Both the position numbers and the translations under genes were made by a program. Of a stretch of 64,000 nucleotides of DNA, positions 11,250-28,568 are shown one piece after another; position 1 is the first letter of the stretch, and the number at the start of each line of letters is the position of its first letter. Source of the DNA: Macrobrachium rosenbergii (lineage: Eukaryota; Arthropoda; Malacostraca; Decapoda; Palaemonidae); contig NC_089744.1 in the NCBI RefSeq assembly GCF_040412425.1, forward strand, positions 27,177,001-27,241,000, written 5' to 3'. The notes under the pieces were generated by a model. The model was not told the DNA's origin. It did no database searches and saw nothing but the letters and a program-made list of their open reading frames with translations.

Positions 11250-12164
11250 GCAAGCAACAACATTTCCAGTTGCGTAGTACTTTAACTGAAATCACCCGTA
11301 CCGAAGAGCAGGGTTAATCTGCATAATAAATTGACATTATAGTATACACATTAATAAATCAATGTATTTAAGCTTCAGTCTTCGCATTACCTTTTCCAGA
11401 TAAGTAATCGGAAATTCTGACTAAAGCAAAAATCGGTCTTTGCAGGAATTGAAGTATTTTGATGCATTTTTTTTTTAGGCATGATGAATTTTAATATTTT
11501 CAGCAATATTTAGAATTAAGCTACATGTGGGGGAAATAAAATTAACCTGGTCATTTTGTGTCAATATTTATTTTGATAGAGAACTTTTCTCCTATTTTCA
11601 ATACTGCATTTGGAATAAAGTCCATCGTAGGTTAAAAAAATATATATATTTTTAAACTTTTATATAATTTTGTGAGATTATGAGCTTGAGAACATCAGAG
11701 GCATAAGTTAGTCGACAGGGGTCGTGGTCGTTTCGACAGTAAGTCATTTAGACCGTAACATCCGAAGTGGCAAACGGCCGAAGTGGGTGCATATCATACT
11801 TTGTCTAATCCTCGAGGGTCTAGCACTAAACATGGCTTCCCAAGGAGCTTCCGCCATGTCTTACGGTCTAAACTTCATATGGCCCAAAGCTGCGACGGCC
11901 TAACAGGTTCACGACCGAAATTAATACGGCCTAATTGTCCCGAACTCGTCAAAACAGAAGGTCGCACACACATTCGAAATCTTTCATCATGGTCGGATTA
12001 CGACTTCGTCCTTCTACAGCTAACAGTTCGACAGTTCCAAACAAGAGTCACGTTCACCAGTTTGTCCATTACCTGGGCAAATAAAGAAAGGTCTGGTTCT
12101 TGGGTTAGTAACTCGGAGTCGTTGCATAGCCTACCGAAGACAGTCGAAATGTTCCATCAAAAGT

Positions 12165-12165
<1 letters not shown>
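11249..12165 (+). other. CpG-richer unannotated stretch with a 12-bp inverted repeat
   Basis: From about 11700 the base composition becomes more balanced and CpG-containing than its neighbours. 'tttagaccgtaa' near 11747 and 'ttacggtctaaa' near 11862 are exact reverse complements. A plus-strand frame opens at 11783 and runs into the CT repeat. Its first ~125 residues resemble nothing I know and are low in hydrophobic structure. It could be old transposon or promoter-type DNA. Confidence 0.3.

Positions 12166-12232
<67 letters not shown>
12166..12232. repeat. (CT)n microsatellite
   Basis: About 33 uninterrupted CT units. Confidence 0.98.
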
Positions 12233-12236
<4 letters not shown>

Positions 12237-13104
12237 AAAATAATTATGGAATAAAAGCTGTCAGTACCAGATCAGTAAGATTTGCAAAGTGTTGCTACTG
12301 CCGTACGAGGAAAGTATTGGGACTCTCCCAATCGTTCATTAACATGTTGGCCATGTTAATTATCGGAGCTTGTGACTTGCGTGTATACAAGCATGTCCAG
12401 GTAAAAAATGAACGATAGAGTTCTTTTTATATGGTGTTTTTCTGGCCGCACACAGCAACATATATTTCAGTAATGGTTACTGCGGTCTCTGCATGATTAT
12501 TTACCAGCAAAATTCCATTCAAAGTGTCGAAGTTTTCTTCCAGTTGTGAAAAGCCCTCGTGAACAGAACAAGGAACCAAACACATCAATCATTTTCAAGT
12601 TTTTTCAGAATCATGGATTTTTTTGTCATTCTTTGGCCTTATAGATAATAAACTCCAGTTTTGTGTGCTGCTATGTAATATGCATGTAATGGCGTTAACA
12701 GCTACTCCACTGAAAGTGAGACATGAACTGCTCAAGTGACTCCATTTTTGTTACTCGGTCAACCGGGCAGGTCAGGCCTGACAGCTGTCTCCAGTTTTGC
12801 TCGGAATAAGTGCGACGGTGAACACAAGTGCTAATGACTTGAAACACTTTTGAAGGTTTCGAGGAACTGAGATAGCTAATAGTTTACGATGTAATGTTTG
12901 TGGATGCAGGTGTCATTTGCATTGCTGTGTTTAATAATTCCGTTTGGTAACGTTGGTGAATAGGTTATAACTTACCACTTCAGTAAGTAGTTAGTGCTGT
13001 CTGATTAGAAGGCAAGGTGTGACTAAAACTCAGTTTTATCCGGAAAGGAACAGACAAGTGAAAAAGTACGTAGTTTTGATATAGGATGGTTAACAAAGTG
13101 TAGT

Positions 13105-13335
13105 GCCGTCAGTGGACCTCACTCGGTGCACTGTAGGCTTTACTTAGGGATCTTGGCAACATTTCCAGTTGCAACCCCTCTCATTCCTTATATTATACCT
13201 CCGTTCACATTCTCTCTCTTCCCTTTTACTTGCTACCCACTCCTAACAATTGTTTCAACATTGTTTTCAGCGTTGAATGACATGTCACGTCACGGCACTT
13301 GGCCTTTGGCCTAAATTTTATATTCCAATCCATTT
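13105..13335 (+). repeat. SINE-like decapod dispersed repeat, copy 2
   Basis: Same family as 8069-8375. It has the head 'gccgtcagtgg', the middle 'ctcctaacaattgtttcaa', and the tail 'cttggcctttggcctaaatt' with a brief 'attcc' ending. It lacks the internal 'gcgaggttttcctcctgtta' block present in copy 1, so it is either an internally deleted or a shorter subfamily member. Confidence 0.75.
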
Positions 13336-13498
13336 CGGTCACCTGTTACAGTTTCATGTATGTGTAATTTACCGTGTTTAAAAGTATACTTAAAAGTATC
13401 TTGTAATACACATAGGCCTGCGAGGTGGCTTTGCTCGTGGAAAACGTAGGAAAATTAAGCTTAGTTTGCTTTTCCTAAACTGACGGACAAGATTGGCA

Positions 13499-14024
13499 GG
13501 TAATTCTAAGCCGGCTGTCCGCGGTGAGCTAGACTATGGCAATTGGCGTTTTTCTATGTTATTTTACATGCTATACAAGAATTTAAAGTAATATTTTGTC
13601 GGCCGGCCGTAACTAAGCTGTCATTGACCTTTGAAGACTACGCGACTTGAATTGCCTAACGCAGGGTAGGTCTAAGCCAGCATTCCGCGGCAAGCCCCCC
13701 ACCCCTCCATAGCTAATACGGCAAAAATGTAACAAGTAAACCCCCCACCAAAATACCAACATAACGTACCCTAGAGGTGTTTACTGGTTACAATTTTGCC
13801 GTATTAGCTATGGAGGTTGGGGGGCGGGCTTGCCGCGGAATGCCGTCTTAGACCTACCCTGCGTTAGGTAATTCAAGTCGTGTAGTCTTCAAAGGTCAAT
13901 CACAGTTTAGTTACAACCGGGCGACAAAATATGACTTTAAATTCTTGTAAAGCAAGTAAAATAACATAGAAAAACGCCAATTGCCACAGTCTAGCTCACC
14001 GCGGACAGCCGGCTTAGAATTACC
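13499..14024. repeat. Long foldback element (~240-bp inverted arms)
   Basis: Arms at 13499-13741 and 13779-14024 are near-perfect reverse complements around a ~37-bp centre. The termini read 'ggtaattctaagccggct' and its complement. The arms contain 'ggcaagcccccc' and its complement, and 'acgcagggtaggtctaag' and its complement. There is no coding capacity. This is a foldback- or MITE-type element. High arm identity suggests recent formation or gene conversion between arms. Confidence 0.92.
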
Positions 14025-17272
<3,248 letters not shown>

Positions 17273-18243
17273 CTTGCTATATCAAAACGAAGATGACTGT
17301 ATCATATTATAACTCAATCTGTTGATGGAAGTAATTGACTGCTGCTGATCATGCACAGAGGCAATTCATACTCCGAAATGCCTTGGCTTCCTGCTGCCTT
17401 ATTTGCTAATAGATTTGAACCTGGTGGGCAAATACTTATGCTGAGTACTGAAAAGTCTGTGAAACAGTGACCCTAACACACTGAAATTTCTCTCTGGGAA
17501 CTCTGTAGAAGTACAGATAGGTTTCAGGCTTTCCGTTTATACCTAAAATTATTTATGGTAAAAATAAAAGTCCTAGCAGGATCTGTTGTTAATTTCTATG
17601 TAGGACTTTGATGGCAGATCACTTCTAGTATACATGGGATATCCTAGAACTAAACATAATGTTTTGATGAGGATCAGTTCACCTACATATTTTCTCCTTT
17701 CCTTAAGCAATGCAGTTTGTAGTGACATCAAGGACATATAAAAAATGTAGTACATACTATTTCATAAAAGTCATATGCATAATGGCAGATAACTAATATT
17801 GAGTTAATTATATGCAAGAAAAGACAGCCTACAATATCATCTATAAGGCACAGCTAAACCCTAAAATCTTGGTTATCACTAATTCGATTTGCAGCAAAAC
17901 GCTACACAAGAGACTGAGTATGGCTAAGCGTACCGCATTTACGAAAAGATTTATTCAACAGCTGCTTCCTAGATAATGACAGTAGAGTACCAGTCATAAG
18001 CTTGTCCTTTCGAATTTTAGTTACTCTAAATAGCTCTGAAACAACTCGGTTTCTTACGGAATGTACACAACAGCCAAAGATATTTCATTGCCCCAATAAA
18101 ACTGGTTGTAAAAAAGTTTTCTTCCGAATAACTGAAATTTGAACGAGAAAAATGAGAGCAACCCACTTCGGAATTATTACATAACAAAACGTTGAGTAGT
18201 TTAGGTTTTTCAATACCTTAATAGTTAGAGACCAACATCTGGT

Positions 18244-18460
18244 TGAAATACGGTAAAGTGAAACGACAAAATTATTTCAACTTCATCCAAGAAAGCAACA
18301 AATCAGTCTTCATTATTATATGCCATCTATTATTTTCATTATCCGTTCATTTCAAAATTTTAGTTTTTCATTTTACCAAGAAATTAACCACTGAACAAAA
18401 CTATGTAAAAGATTTCATTAGCAATACTTTCATATGCACTATAATGAGAACAGTATTCTT
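18244..18460 (+). repeat. Diverged dispersed repeat, plus-oriented copy
   Basis: Reverse complement of 20085-20305 matches this segment over most of its length: shared 'cctatttcaac/ttatttcaacttcatc', 'aacaaatcagt.ttcattat', 'gaacaaaac.atgta' and 'ccattagcaatactttca'-type blocks. Frames on the two copies therefore look like related proteins ('YFNFIQESNKSVFII' against 'YFNFISENNKSVFII'). Neither has a recognisable domain or good length, so this looks like a repeat family rather than a gene family. Confidence 0.65.
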
Positions 18461-18537
18461 AATTATGTTTGATCGGGCCAAGAAAATGAGTGATACGAAA
18501 ATACATGAACACCTTACCATTCAAGAGTTATTAACTC

Positions 18538-18730
18538 ACACTGTCCTACAGACAGTAAAAAAGTAAGACTAACTGTTGCAAAGAGGTGTCCTAAAATACT
18601 CCCTCAAAATTTCCCTCTAAGAACTCAAGGCCACGTTGTTCCAGACATTAAAAAAAAACTTCATGGCGTATTTTGTTGGCCCTTTTTGCAACCATTAGTC
18701 TTACTTTTTTTACTGTCTGTAGAACAGTGT
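18538..18730. repeat. Small foldback (36-bp inverted arms)
   Basis: Arms at about 18538-18573 and 18695-18730 are reverse complements (cactgtcctacagacagt against its complement, continuing through an A-rich stretch). They lie about 120 bases apart. This is a MITE-like structure without coding. Confidence 0.8.
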
Positions 18731-19017
18731 TAGAGTTTGAGGGGTTTCCGTTAGTAATAAAGGAAGACTAATGGGATTTTCCTCGTTTCTTTTGATAAAT
18801 GCGAAAAGGTATACACCTTCGAGAACTTGACCGAAGTTATTGCATCCTACAACGCATTTCTTTCACACATATGGTACGTTCATCAGTGCTCAATTATGTA
18901 TTTTTACTGGCACTTCATCCTGAATTTTATCTCATTCCCAGCTCAGTTCTGTGCCATCTTTGCTTTACACACGTGTCAGGCATCCAGTACACTTGCCCTT
19001 TCCACTATAGGCAGTGA

Positions 19018-19155
19018 TCTTCTTCTTCGTTTTAACGTGCTTTTTCCCATTTCTATATGGGGTAAGCACGATGCCTTCTTTTTCGAAGGACTTTGATTTG
19101 GCGTTGGGGTAGGCCGTAGCCTCGAGCGGCTGCCCTGCTGAGGCAGTGATCATAG
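19018..19155. repeat. Dispersed repeat of a decapod type
   Basis: Contains 'ttttaacgtgctttttccca', 'atatggggtaagcacgatgc' and 'ggcgttggggtaggccgtag'. I recall this wording in many decapod genomic and transcript sequences. Only one copy is in the window, so support is from memory, not from comparison here. Confidence 0.45.
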
Positions 19156-19439
19156 CCTACTAATTGTTTCTAAAACCTAAAAGTGTTGGGGTATACCAAT
19201 AAAGTCAGAACATATTTAACTAGATACCATATTAGGCGTACGGTGTTTCTGAGAAGATAGTTTGTTGGTTCTATCCATTCACTTGGCTGAGCTTATTAGC
19301 CTCCAAATACTTGTTAGATTCAGCTTAGACTACACTAATAATGACTGGCTTCGTAGGTCTCTGGGTGCTGTGGCCATAAACGACGGTTTAGGTGGTGTAT
19401 TCTTGTGTTTTTGTATCACTTATATTGACGTAATCAAAG

Positions 19440-19960
19440 ATATTATTATTATTCAGAAGAACCCTGTTCATATGGAACAAGTCCACGGGGTCATTGACTT
19501 GAAATTTAAGCTTCCAAAGAAGATGGTGCTCATTAAGAAGCAAGAGAAGGTTAAGGGAAATAGAGAGAGGAGAGATTTCACTTATTAAAAAGAAAAAGTA
19601 AATTAGTAAATAGATAAAAATGTACTAAAATTAAGGAGAATATTAATAGGGTAGTAATGCATCCAATTGCCCGACATCCTCAGGGAGACGGTTCTACAGT
19701 CCACCGGTGTGAGGAATAAAAGGACCTCTGTAACTGAGAAGTTCGACAGCGAGGCACATTTACTGCATACTGGTGCTACTGTTCAGCGAATCTGGTTGCT
19801 CTCGGCAGGAAAAGGTGGGGATCAAGGATCAATTGTGAATGTAAGAGGTCCCTTAAAATACAGCTGATGAAAAAGTGACAAACAAGAGACCCTCCGTTGA
19901 CGGTTCAAGTCATAACTGCTAGTATTGGGAAACATCCACACCGAAGAACAGTATTCTAGT
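19440..19960 (-). mobile_element. LINE (non-LTR retrotransposon) 3' end fragment
   Basis: On the minus strand, 19845-19655 reads in shifting frames as 'FLPRATRFAEQ', 'YAVNVPRCRTSQLQRSF' and 'GGL*NRLPEDVGQLDA'. This matches the C-terminal RT-proximal signature of non-LTR elements (RSF...P.T..LWN.LP). It is followed downstream on the minus strand by an A-rich 3' UTR and a (taa)n-type end near 19455-19440. There are stops and a one-base frameshift, so it is dead. The 5' part is absent. Clade cannot be fixed. Confidence 0.7.
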
Positions 19961-20084
19961 AATCACAAATGACCTAAAACATGTTGCACTGATTTGATCA
20001 CTTAAAGATATAGGAGGCCTTACAAACAATACGTAACTTTCGGCATTTGCTGAAATTTTCATTAGATGTTTCATCAGAAGAAAA

Positions 20085-20305
20085 TGGTATTGATTAATGT
20101 GGATCTGAAAGTATTGCTAATGGAATATTATACATTGTTTTGTTCACTGGTCTTGTTCTTAGTAAAATGGAAAATATTAGAAGAGAATATATCAATAATG
20201 AAGCTAATGGATGGCACATGATAATGAAAACTGATTTGTTATTTTCACTGATGAAGTTGAAATAGGTTTGTCTCTTTATTTTACAATATTTTGGCCAAAT
20301 GATGG
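20085..20305 (-). repeat. Diverged dispersed repeat, minus-oriented copy
   Basis: Inverted partner of 18244-18460, about 1.6 kb away, with the same blocks in reverse complement. The intervening DNA holds the LINE fragment and other repeats. Confidence 0.65.
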
Positions 20306-21804
20306 TTTCTAAAACTATTTCAGTATTGATAACATGAACTGCCAAATGTATGGTTAGTATGGAATAATCCAAAGTGGGTTCCTTTTATGATTTCTCGTTC
20401 AAATCGCTAAGTTATTTGGAAGGAGCTGATATTATGGCCAGTTTTGTTGGGGAAATAAAATGTCTTTGGGTCTGTCGTGTAAACTCCGAAAGACTGAGTT
20501 TCAGAGATTTTATTTATTTTTTTTTTTTAGTAACTCATTCGAAATGACAAATCTGTGCATGGTACACTACAATCATTGTCTTGGGAACAGCTATTGATTA
20601 AATCTTTCAGTACATGTACAGTATTTTTAACAAAGCTATGCTCAGATAGTCTCTTTTGTATAATGTTGTAGATAGAGTTAGTGATAACCGAGATTTTAGA
20701 ATTAAGCTGTGCATTTATACATGACATTACAGGCTGTCTTTGCGTGCATATGATTAACTTAGTATGTTACTGTCATTGTGCATATTACCTTTACAAAATA
20801 GCATGTATTAGATTTTTTTTTATACTACCTTGGTGTCACTACATACTGCAATGCTTAAGGGCAAGGGAGAATAAGTAGGTGAACTTATCTTGATCAAAAC
20901 ATTAAGAAACGTTTTAGGATATCTCATGCTCATGTGAGTTTTACATTCTATATATAAAATTTTTCACTTGCAGATTTATTGTCTGTCAACACCGCACATT
21001 CAAGTGGAACAGAAGAAACCATCAGGGACTCGAGAAATTCCGGTGTATAAAGCGAGGCATTCTTAAAAAAAAAAAAAGCTTTTAAAAATTTGGTTTAGAA
21101 TAGTGACCCAAATCACAGTTGATGGAAAAGGATTAAAAACTAAATAATTGTGATAGAAAATGCTCTTAAGTATAATGCAAAAACTTTAGATACAGAAGAA
21201 AACTCTTTCAAGAAAGGAGGCATGAAACATGACGCCATTGCAATTACAATAAAAGAGGAAACTGGGAGCAAAGTGTGCCGTGCAGCAAGTGCTAAGTGAA
21301 AGTTGCATTCCCCATGAAGGACACCACGTATCACAATAGTATGATTACAAGATATGTGTGGGTTGGAGAGTCAGCAGGTTAAAAGAGTGTAATTCAAATG
21401 GAACTGTGTATTATGCCATGCAAAATTACATAATAAATGTACATGGAAATGGCTGCAAACTGAAATGTGGTTTTGAACAAACCAAACGCTTGGACTGGTG
21501 TGATTTTAAAAACCGAAACCTATTTAAGTAACGATCTAAAAGGATATTTGTCTGGTTTCACTCCACGAGAAGCTATGTGGGACCTGCAGAAATACTTGAC
21601 GTCGGTTTATTCGTTACTTGAAAAGAGCTACAGGTGAAATAAATAGGCTTTCTCCCAAAACAACTAGAAAGTGTTAAGCAAAAGAATGAAAGGAATAGTT
21701 GCGACTCCACCTTTAACCACTTTTATGTGTCTACACTTAAAAGTATGTGTGTACACTTAAATGGTGTAGTACTGTATAGTGTATGAGTGAAGAATATTGG
21801 TTAA
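20306..21804. other. Gene-poor stretch, nothing recognised
   Basis: AT-rich sequence with poly(T) near 20513-20528 and poly(A) near 21065-21077. Small frames here have no recognisable content. Confidence 0.4.
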
Positions 21805-23010
21805 CGGAACAAATATATCTAAGATATTAAGAAAAGGAATTCGAGCACAAGACACCTGCTCGAATTCCATCAGTGAATGTCCCCTGGAACTAAGATGTTA
21901 AAGAGGATTATGGGACAGGCGGGGAAGTTTTTTCTTTTCTTAAGAAAACTAGAAAATTAGTGGAAACAGGTGAAGGCTTTGAAAGCAATTCAAGTTGTTG
22001 ACAGCAGATTTACGCAGAGAAAATAGTCATGGCTTCTGAAAGTGAAGGGAAGAGAGATGGTGTGCCTACAATTGATAATGTTAACATACAGTAAAAAATG
22101 TGAAAAAGCTTTCACTCAAAATTCTGAGGTGTAGTGGACCGAGCGACGAGTCAAAAGGAAGATCTCATAAGCAAGCTGATTGCAGAAAAACGGATATTTG
22201 CTGAATGTCGAGAATGCTGAGAACAAGATTTCAAGTATTTCTAATAAACCAACTACTGCGAATCCCAGCTATTATTGGAATGTGATTCAGCTGTTAGAGA
22301 CTTATTTCATAAGAATCAGGATAAGATAGAGCCAGATTTGGTGTCTTATTATGTAAGAGAAATATCATGTCTCCATGTGTTTTTATTGTCAAAGACGTGT
22401 TCACACAGAACAGAAATGTCCCGCCAAAGGGAGAGGGGATGATCCATGCAGAAGCTAACGTCTAGCGACTCGCAGAATAAAAAATTGCTTGAGGTTTCAT
22501 GAGTCTAACGTGAATGAGAGATTAGAAAAAGGAGATTGAAAGGATGTAGAAGCAGAAATGACCATGGATATCGATCTTGAGTAGTGGCAAATGGAATGAG
22601 ATTTTACATTATCAAACGGTTAGAATGGGTAGAAATGGAATAGTTGAAATTAAGTGAAGACAGGTCTGAATGTCCGGTCAAAGAATTGGGAGTGATACTT
22701 AAGAGCCTTTGAATAATGTGTCTCAGGATTGTCCCTGGAAATTAAAAAATGTTCATATTTGGGAACTGCTACACCAGCGAAAACTAAGACTGTTAATGTT
22801 TACAGAATTAGCTAACACGAATTGCCTTTTGAGGTGTGGCCCTTGCAGAGCGCATGAATGATGAATATGGGTTAATGACAAAATACAACAAAGATAGAGA
22901 CGGGAATTCAAGCACGAGGAACCAGACCATCAACAATTAGCTCCAGAAACTAAGGAAATGTTAAAGAGGACTATGTGACAGGAGGGGAAGTTTTTCAAGG
23001 AAACTAAAAA
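21805..23010 (+). mobile_element. Decayed retroelement gag-like fragment with a CCHC zinc knuckle
   Basis: At 22378-22419 the plus strand encodes CFYCQRRVHTEQKC, an exact C-x2-C-x4-H-x4-C zinc knuckle followed by PAKG. This is typical of nucleocapsid parts of retrotransposon Gag. The frame is broken by stops on both sides. About 1.05 kb apart, two direct copies share 'atgttaaagagga.tat', 'gacagg.ggggaagttttt' and related blocks (about 21830-21960 and 22895-23010). They could be LTR pieces or an internal duplication. No RT is recognised nearby. Family unknown. Confidence 0.4.
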
Positions 23011-24360
23011 TGAGAAACGAAAGAGATCCGCCTGATGGACCAAATGATGGTAGATACTGGGGACAGGGCCTCCAAAAATCGACAGAAGGCAACGGAATCG
23101 ACGTTTTCATGGGTAAGTGTTGAAATATTCAGTTGTAGTAAATCCAATGAGAGGGTTACTAGAAATGATGATCATATAGAAAGCATCATTTTGAATATTT
23201 TATTTTCTGAATGTGCTCACCTCGACAGAGAATTAGGAAGTTATAGTAGACTGAGTGGTAGGACCAAGTGACTGAAGAGTATAAATTCTATGTTCACTGT
23301 ACAGCACTGACTAAATGTATGTGCAAGGAGATAAGAAGAATTTAGGATTTGGAAATAATTCATTGACTGCTCAGATTGTAAGTTATTAATTGTTCTTAAC
23401 TTCAGTTTGAAATGGCTGTCTGAAAATTTTAACAGCCAAAGGGAATATGGTTGGGACGTAACTACCATTCCTAATGCCGTTGGTTCAAAATATTAATGTA
23501 AGATGAGAGTTAAAAGTGAAAGGTTGGCGACAAATGGGGCAAACGAATCTTTATAAAATACTTTGGAAAATACTATGTTATCAATACGCTGTTGAAGTAC
23601 TGAATTCTGTTTCAGACCGGGGCCAGATTTGGAAACTGGAGAAATGGTCAGTGATCTACCATTTGACAGTTTGTAGAAGGTAAGGATCCATAAACATTGC
23701 AATCTTTTCCTGTGACTAAAAAAGTTAGTCCCCTAAATTTCAGGGTTTGACAGTAATAGTGACTTTTTAGAGGCTTATATAGCCGTATAATTTAATTTTT
23801 TAACTTTAAATTTAATTGAATTTGAGATGAATATGAAAATCGCTCTTGGGTTTAATAACAAAACTTGAATTTTTACCTTTTAATGGTGCAAAGTCTAGAA
23901 CTGAGCTTGTTAGTACAGTAAGATAGTTTATTACAGACATTTCAGTTTGATCAGTGGGATTATCCCAAACCTGTATTAAATAGATAGGTAGATAACCTTA
24001 CTATTATTTAACACACCGTTAAATTGTTTACCAGAAATCTCTTAAGACTCGTAGCACCCTCGCTGTAGGGGGCAATACCAGTGACTGAAATCTTATTTTA
24101 ATGGCTCTTGTTTACAGTTATTTCAAAGACAAAATCCCTACTACGCACCGCTTGAAATGAATACTAGCCTAATTTTTTTTTTCTGTACTTCGTTTTCCTT
24201 TTGGCCGTCCATGGCTTATCTTCAATTCCCTGTTGATGAAGCCAGTGTTGTAGACTGAAAATGATTTTGACCATTCAGAACATAAAGTAGTAGTCAGATG
24301 GCGATCTCCCTGGTCTGAAATTTTGAGTTGCTTCAGGCCTGACACCCCGTAGGGGGTTAG
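23011..24360. other. Gene-poor stretch, nothing recognised
   Basis: May include further decayed retroelement sequence after the gag-like fragment. Small frames on both strands at 23035-23700 have no identifiable domain. Confidence 0.35.
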
Positions 24361-24578
24361 TGCCATCAGTGCACGTCGCGTGGTGCACTGTAGGCATTAC
24401 TTCAGGATCTTTGAAGCGCCCCTTCATTCTTTTACTATACTTCTGTTCATATTTCCTCATCCATCTTACTTTCCACCCTCTCCAAACAATTGTTTCAACA
24501 TTATTCACAGCGCTGAATAACCTCATAGGTCCCAGCGCTTTCCCTTTAGCCTGAATATTATATTCCAATTTCAATTCA
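24361..24578 (+). repeat. SINE-like decapod dispersed repeat, copy 3
   Basis: Same family as 8069-8375 and 13105-13335: head 'gtgccatcagtgcacgtcg', middle 'caccctctccaaacaattg', tail 'cctcataggtcccagcgctt' and a short 'attccaattt' end. It is shorter in the middle than copy 1, like copy 2. Confidence 0.75.
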
Positions 24579-26446
24579 GGGATGACACTACAGAATTTTA
24601 GTTAAAGAGCATACTTTGAACATGCAATTGGTCAAGATGCCTTCTCAAAATTGAGAGAGGAACCTCATACACAGCTCCAGAAGAAAAGCTTTTGAGTTGA
24701 AGTTTTTGTGCAGTAAACTCGAGAAAGTCTAAAGGACTGCTACACTACAGCCTTGAGATTCTATAAGTACTGAATTATTATTGTTTGTAGGATTGAATAA
24801 TCTCATCATCTCTGAAGCAGAGCTGAAATATTCCATTTATTGTATATGCGAGTAAAGCATTTTCAGGGATTCAGATGATTTTAATAAAATGCATCAAGCT
24901 TTACAAAGGCAAATTGCGTTTAAAAAGTCAATTGTCTCTCTCTGTTGGTTCCTTAATGCTGATCAAGGTTCGTGAAAGTATCACTATACGTGTCACCCAA
25001 GAACAAAGTAGGCATGTAGAAATGTCCACTTTCAGTCTAAATGAGTTTGAAGTCAAGTAAAAGGTTGACCGATTGTAAGTATAATAATAATAATAATAAA
25101 TTATTATTATTATCATTATCGTCTTCATCATTAACCGCTGATAGAGCCGTCAGATTGATAAACATTAACGGTGGTCATCACTAAGAACTAGACAGTAATT
25201 TTGCAAGCTTTGATTTTTTCCTACATCAGTCATATAATGAAATGATAACATAGGTTCGAACCATTAAGATCAAAGGGTTTATGTGGGTGGCCACTGCGCA
25301 TTATAGGAAGATAGGGGTCATTAAAGTCGGTATTTATAACCCAATCTTTAAGGAAAGTTTGGTTCCATGTAAAGGGTATAACTTGGAAATTTTATATTCA
25401 CTGATGAAGTTTGGTATCCGATTACTAAAGGTTTTTCTGCTCCTGTTTTATTAAGGCCCCATTACGAGAAAGAGCAGGGCAAAATTAATCTAAAATCTCT
25501 TGCCTTGAATATTCCTTGTAAATTAGTATAAATGGAGAACTGTAATGAGATGTTTAATGACCGTGAAAACCAGTGAGGCTTCTCTGGGGAACATAGTGAC
25601 TGAGCAGCAGGACAGGAATGCTTCTCCGGATGGAACCTGAAGTTATAGTTAAGGAGGTCGACTGCATTATCAGAATCATCTAGGATTGTTTTTGTGGGCC
25701 GTCATTCTGTACAGCAGGCGGTCCACATATATTTATTTGTTTATTTTATATTTTTCTTGAATAGCCTCTCGTTCTGTGCTGTAAGTGTTTTCAGTCGGTA
25801 TGCCTTTTTTACCTGAGTGCTTAAAATGTTCATACAATTTTGAGTCATTCGTCAAGTCACTGGATAGTCTGGCTGACTTGCGTTCAAACGTCCCGATGGT
25901 ATATGAGAACATTATTGGATAATTTGCATTAATTTGATATTTTTTCAGTAAGGTATCCTTGATAAAACGCAAGTCTGAAGCGCCTGTTCCATTAGTAATA
26001 GGTGTCTTGCTTTAGAATGCTTGGGGGCCCTGTCCTTGTCATAATACCTTATATTTAAAGCAAATAATTACTTTGTTACATGATTCAATTAACACGTATC
26101 TCATCTTTTCAGAAAACCATCTTCACTTGAATGGAAATCTTCCCAACTTTCTACTTGGCAGAAGCAACACTCGCCTCTGCGTTGAAAATAATCTGGAATT
26201 CAGGAATCTTCTGTCATAGAAGCTTGCGTCTTCAAGACACTAGCGCCACTACAGCATCGGATCAACTAGCATCATGCAGTATTAGAAACATTTGTCAAAT
26301 ACTGAAAATGAGAGAAATGCAGGTTCACTTGCGAAGCCAAAAGAAACGCTTTGTCCTAGCTTAAATGTTTAAAATGATGTAATTTTAGCCAGCAATTAGG
26401 GTCAAACTTCGGTAGGTAAGGGGTACAATATTCCCCCCCTTTTTTT
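24579..26446. other. Gene-poor stretch with an (ATA)n/(TTA)n palindromic microsatellite
   Basis: At 25080-25116 an (ATA)n run is followed directly by a (TTA)n run, forming a self-complementary microsatellite. The 77-79 residue frames at 25733-25972 (minus) and 26131-26364 (plus) are not recognisable. Confidence 0.4.
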
Positions 26447-27896
<1,450 letters not shown>

Positions 27897-27934
27897 AGTT
27901 TTGTCACGTAAATCTTCTATTGGTTTAATACCAG

Positions 27935-28420
27935 TTATCAGGTCTAACAACTTGTTTTCAGGATACATAGTTTTTACTCTAGATTCTTGTATCTTTAATT
28001 TCAGTCATCAGACCCCTCACATTGCTTTAGATTTTGATTCGTTTTGCATCGGTTAGTAATTAGTCCACTATGTTTCCGGGAACATATTTTGACATAGATT
28101 TCGTTATCACCAATCAGGTCGTTCATTTTCTTTCCATGTATATAATTTTTTACGTAAGTTTATCAAATCTGATGTCAGCTGTCACTCAGTGTGTATCTGG
28201 ATACACAGAGTTTTGCTTAAATCACAAGATGGTTTAATATTAGCCATTAGAAAGATTCATATTTTTTGTTTTGCTGTCTCTGTTTAGTAAGTTTCAGGGT
28301 ACATAATTTATTTGAATTTGTAAGCCGTTGAATATCAGCTCTCAGACAGCTTAATACATTTTAGGATACAGAGTTTGTGTTCGAACTTCGTATTACAGTA
28401 ATTTAACATCAGGTATTGTA
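27935..28420. repeat. Degenerate tandem array, ~70-95-bp units
   Basis: Recurring cores such as 'ccagttatcaggt', 'tcagtcatcagac', 'tcagctgtcactcag' and 'tcagctctcagac' each precede a 'ggatacatagttt / ggatacagagttt' core. This gives about six diverged units. No coding. Confidence 0.6.
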
Positions 28421-28472
28421 ACGTTCACGGTGTTAAAGGCTGGTTAGGCATAAACATAAATTCTTACCAGTT

Positions 28473-28476
<4 letters not shown>

Positions 28477-28550
<74 letters not shown>

Positions 28551-28568
28551 ATAGATAGATAGATAGAT
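28477..28568. repeat. (TA)n then (GATA)n microsatellite
   Basis: About 36 TA units (28477-28548) followed by about five GATA units (28549-28568). Confidence 0.97.

Noticed and set aside
11783..12418. 211-residue plus-strand ORF
   Set aside because: About a quarter of it is a serine-leucine run from the (CT)n microsatellite, and the rest has no recognisable motif or codon pattern.
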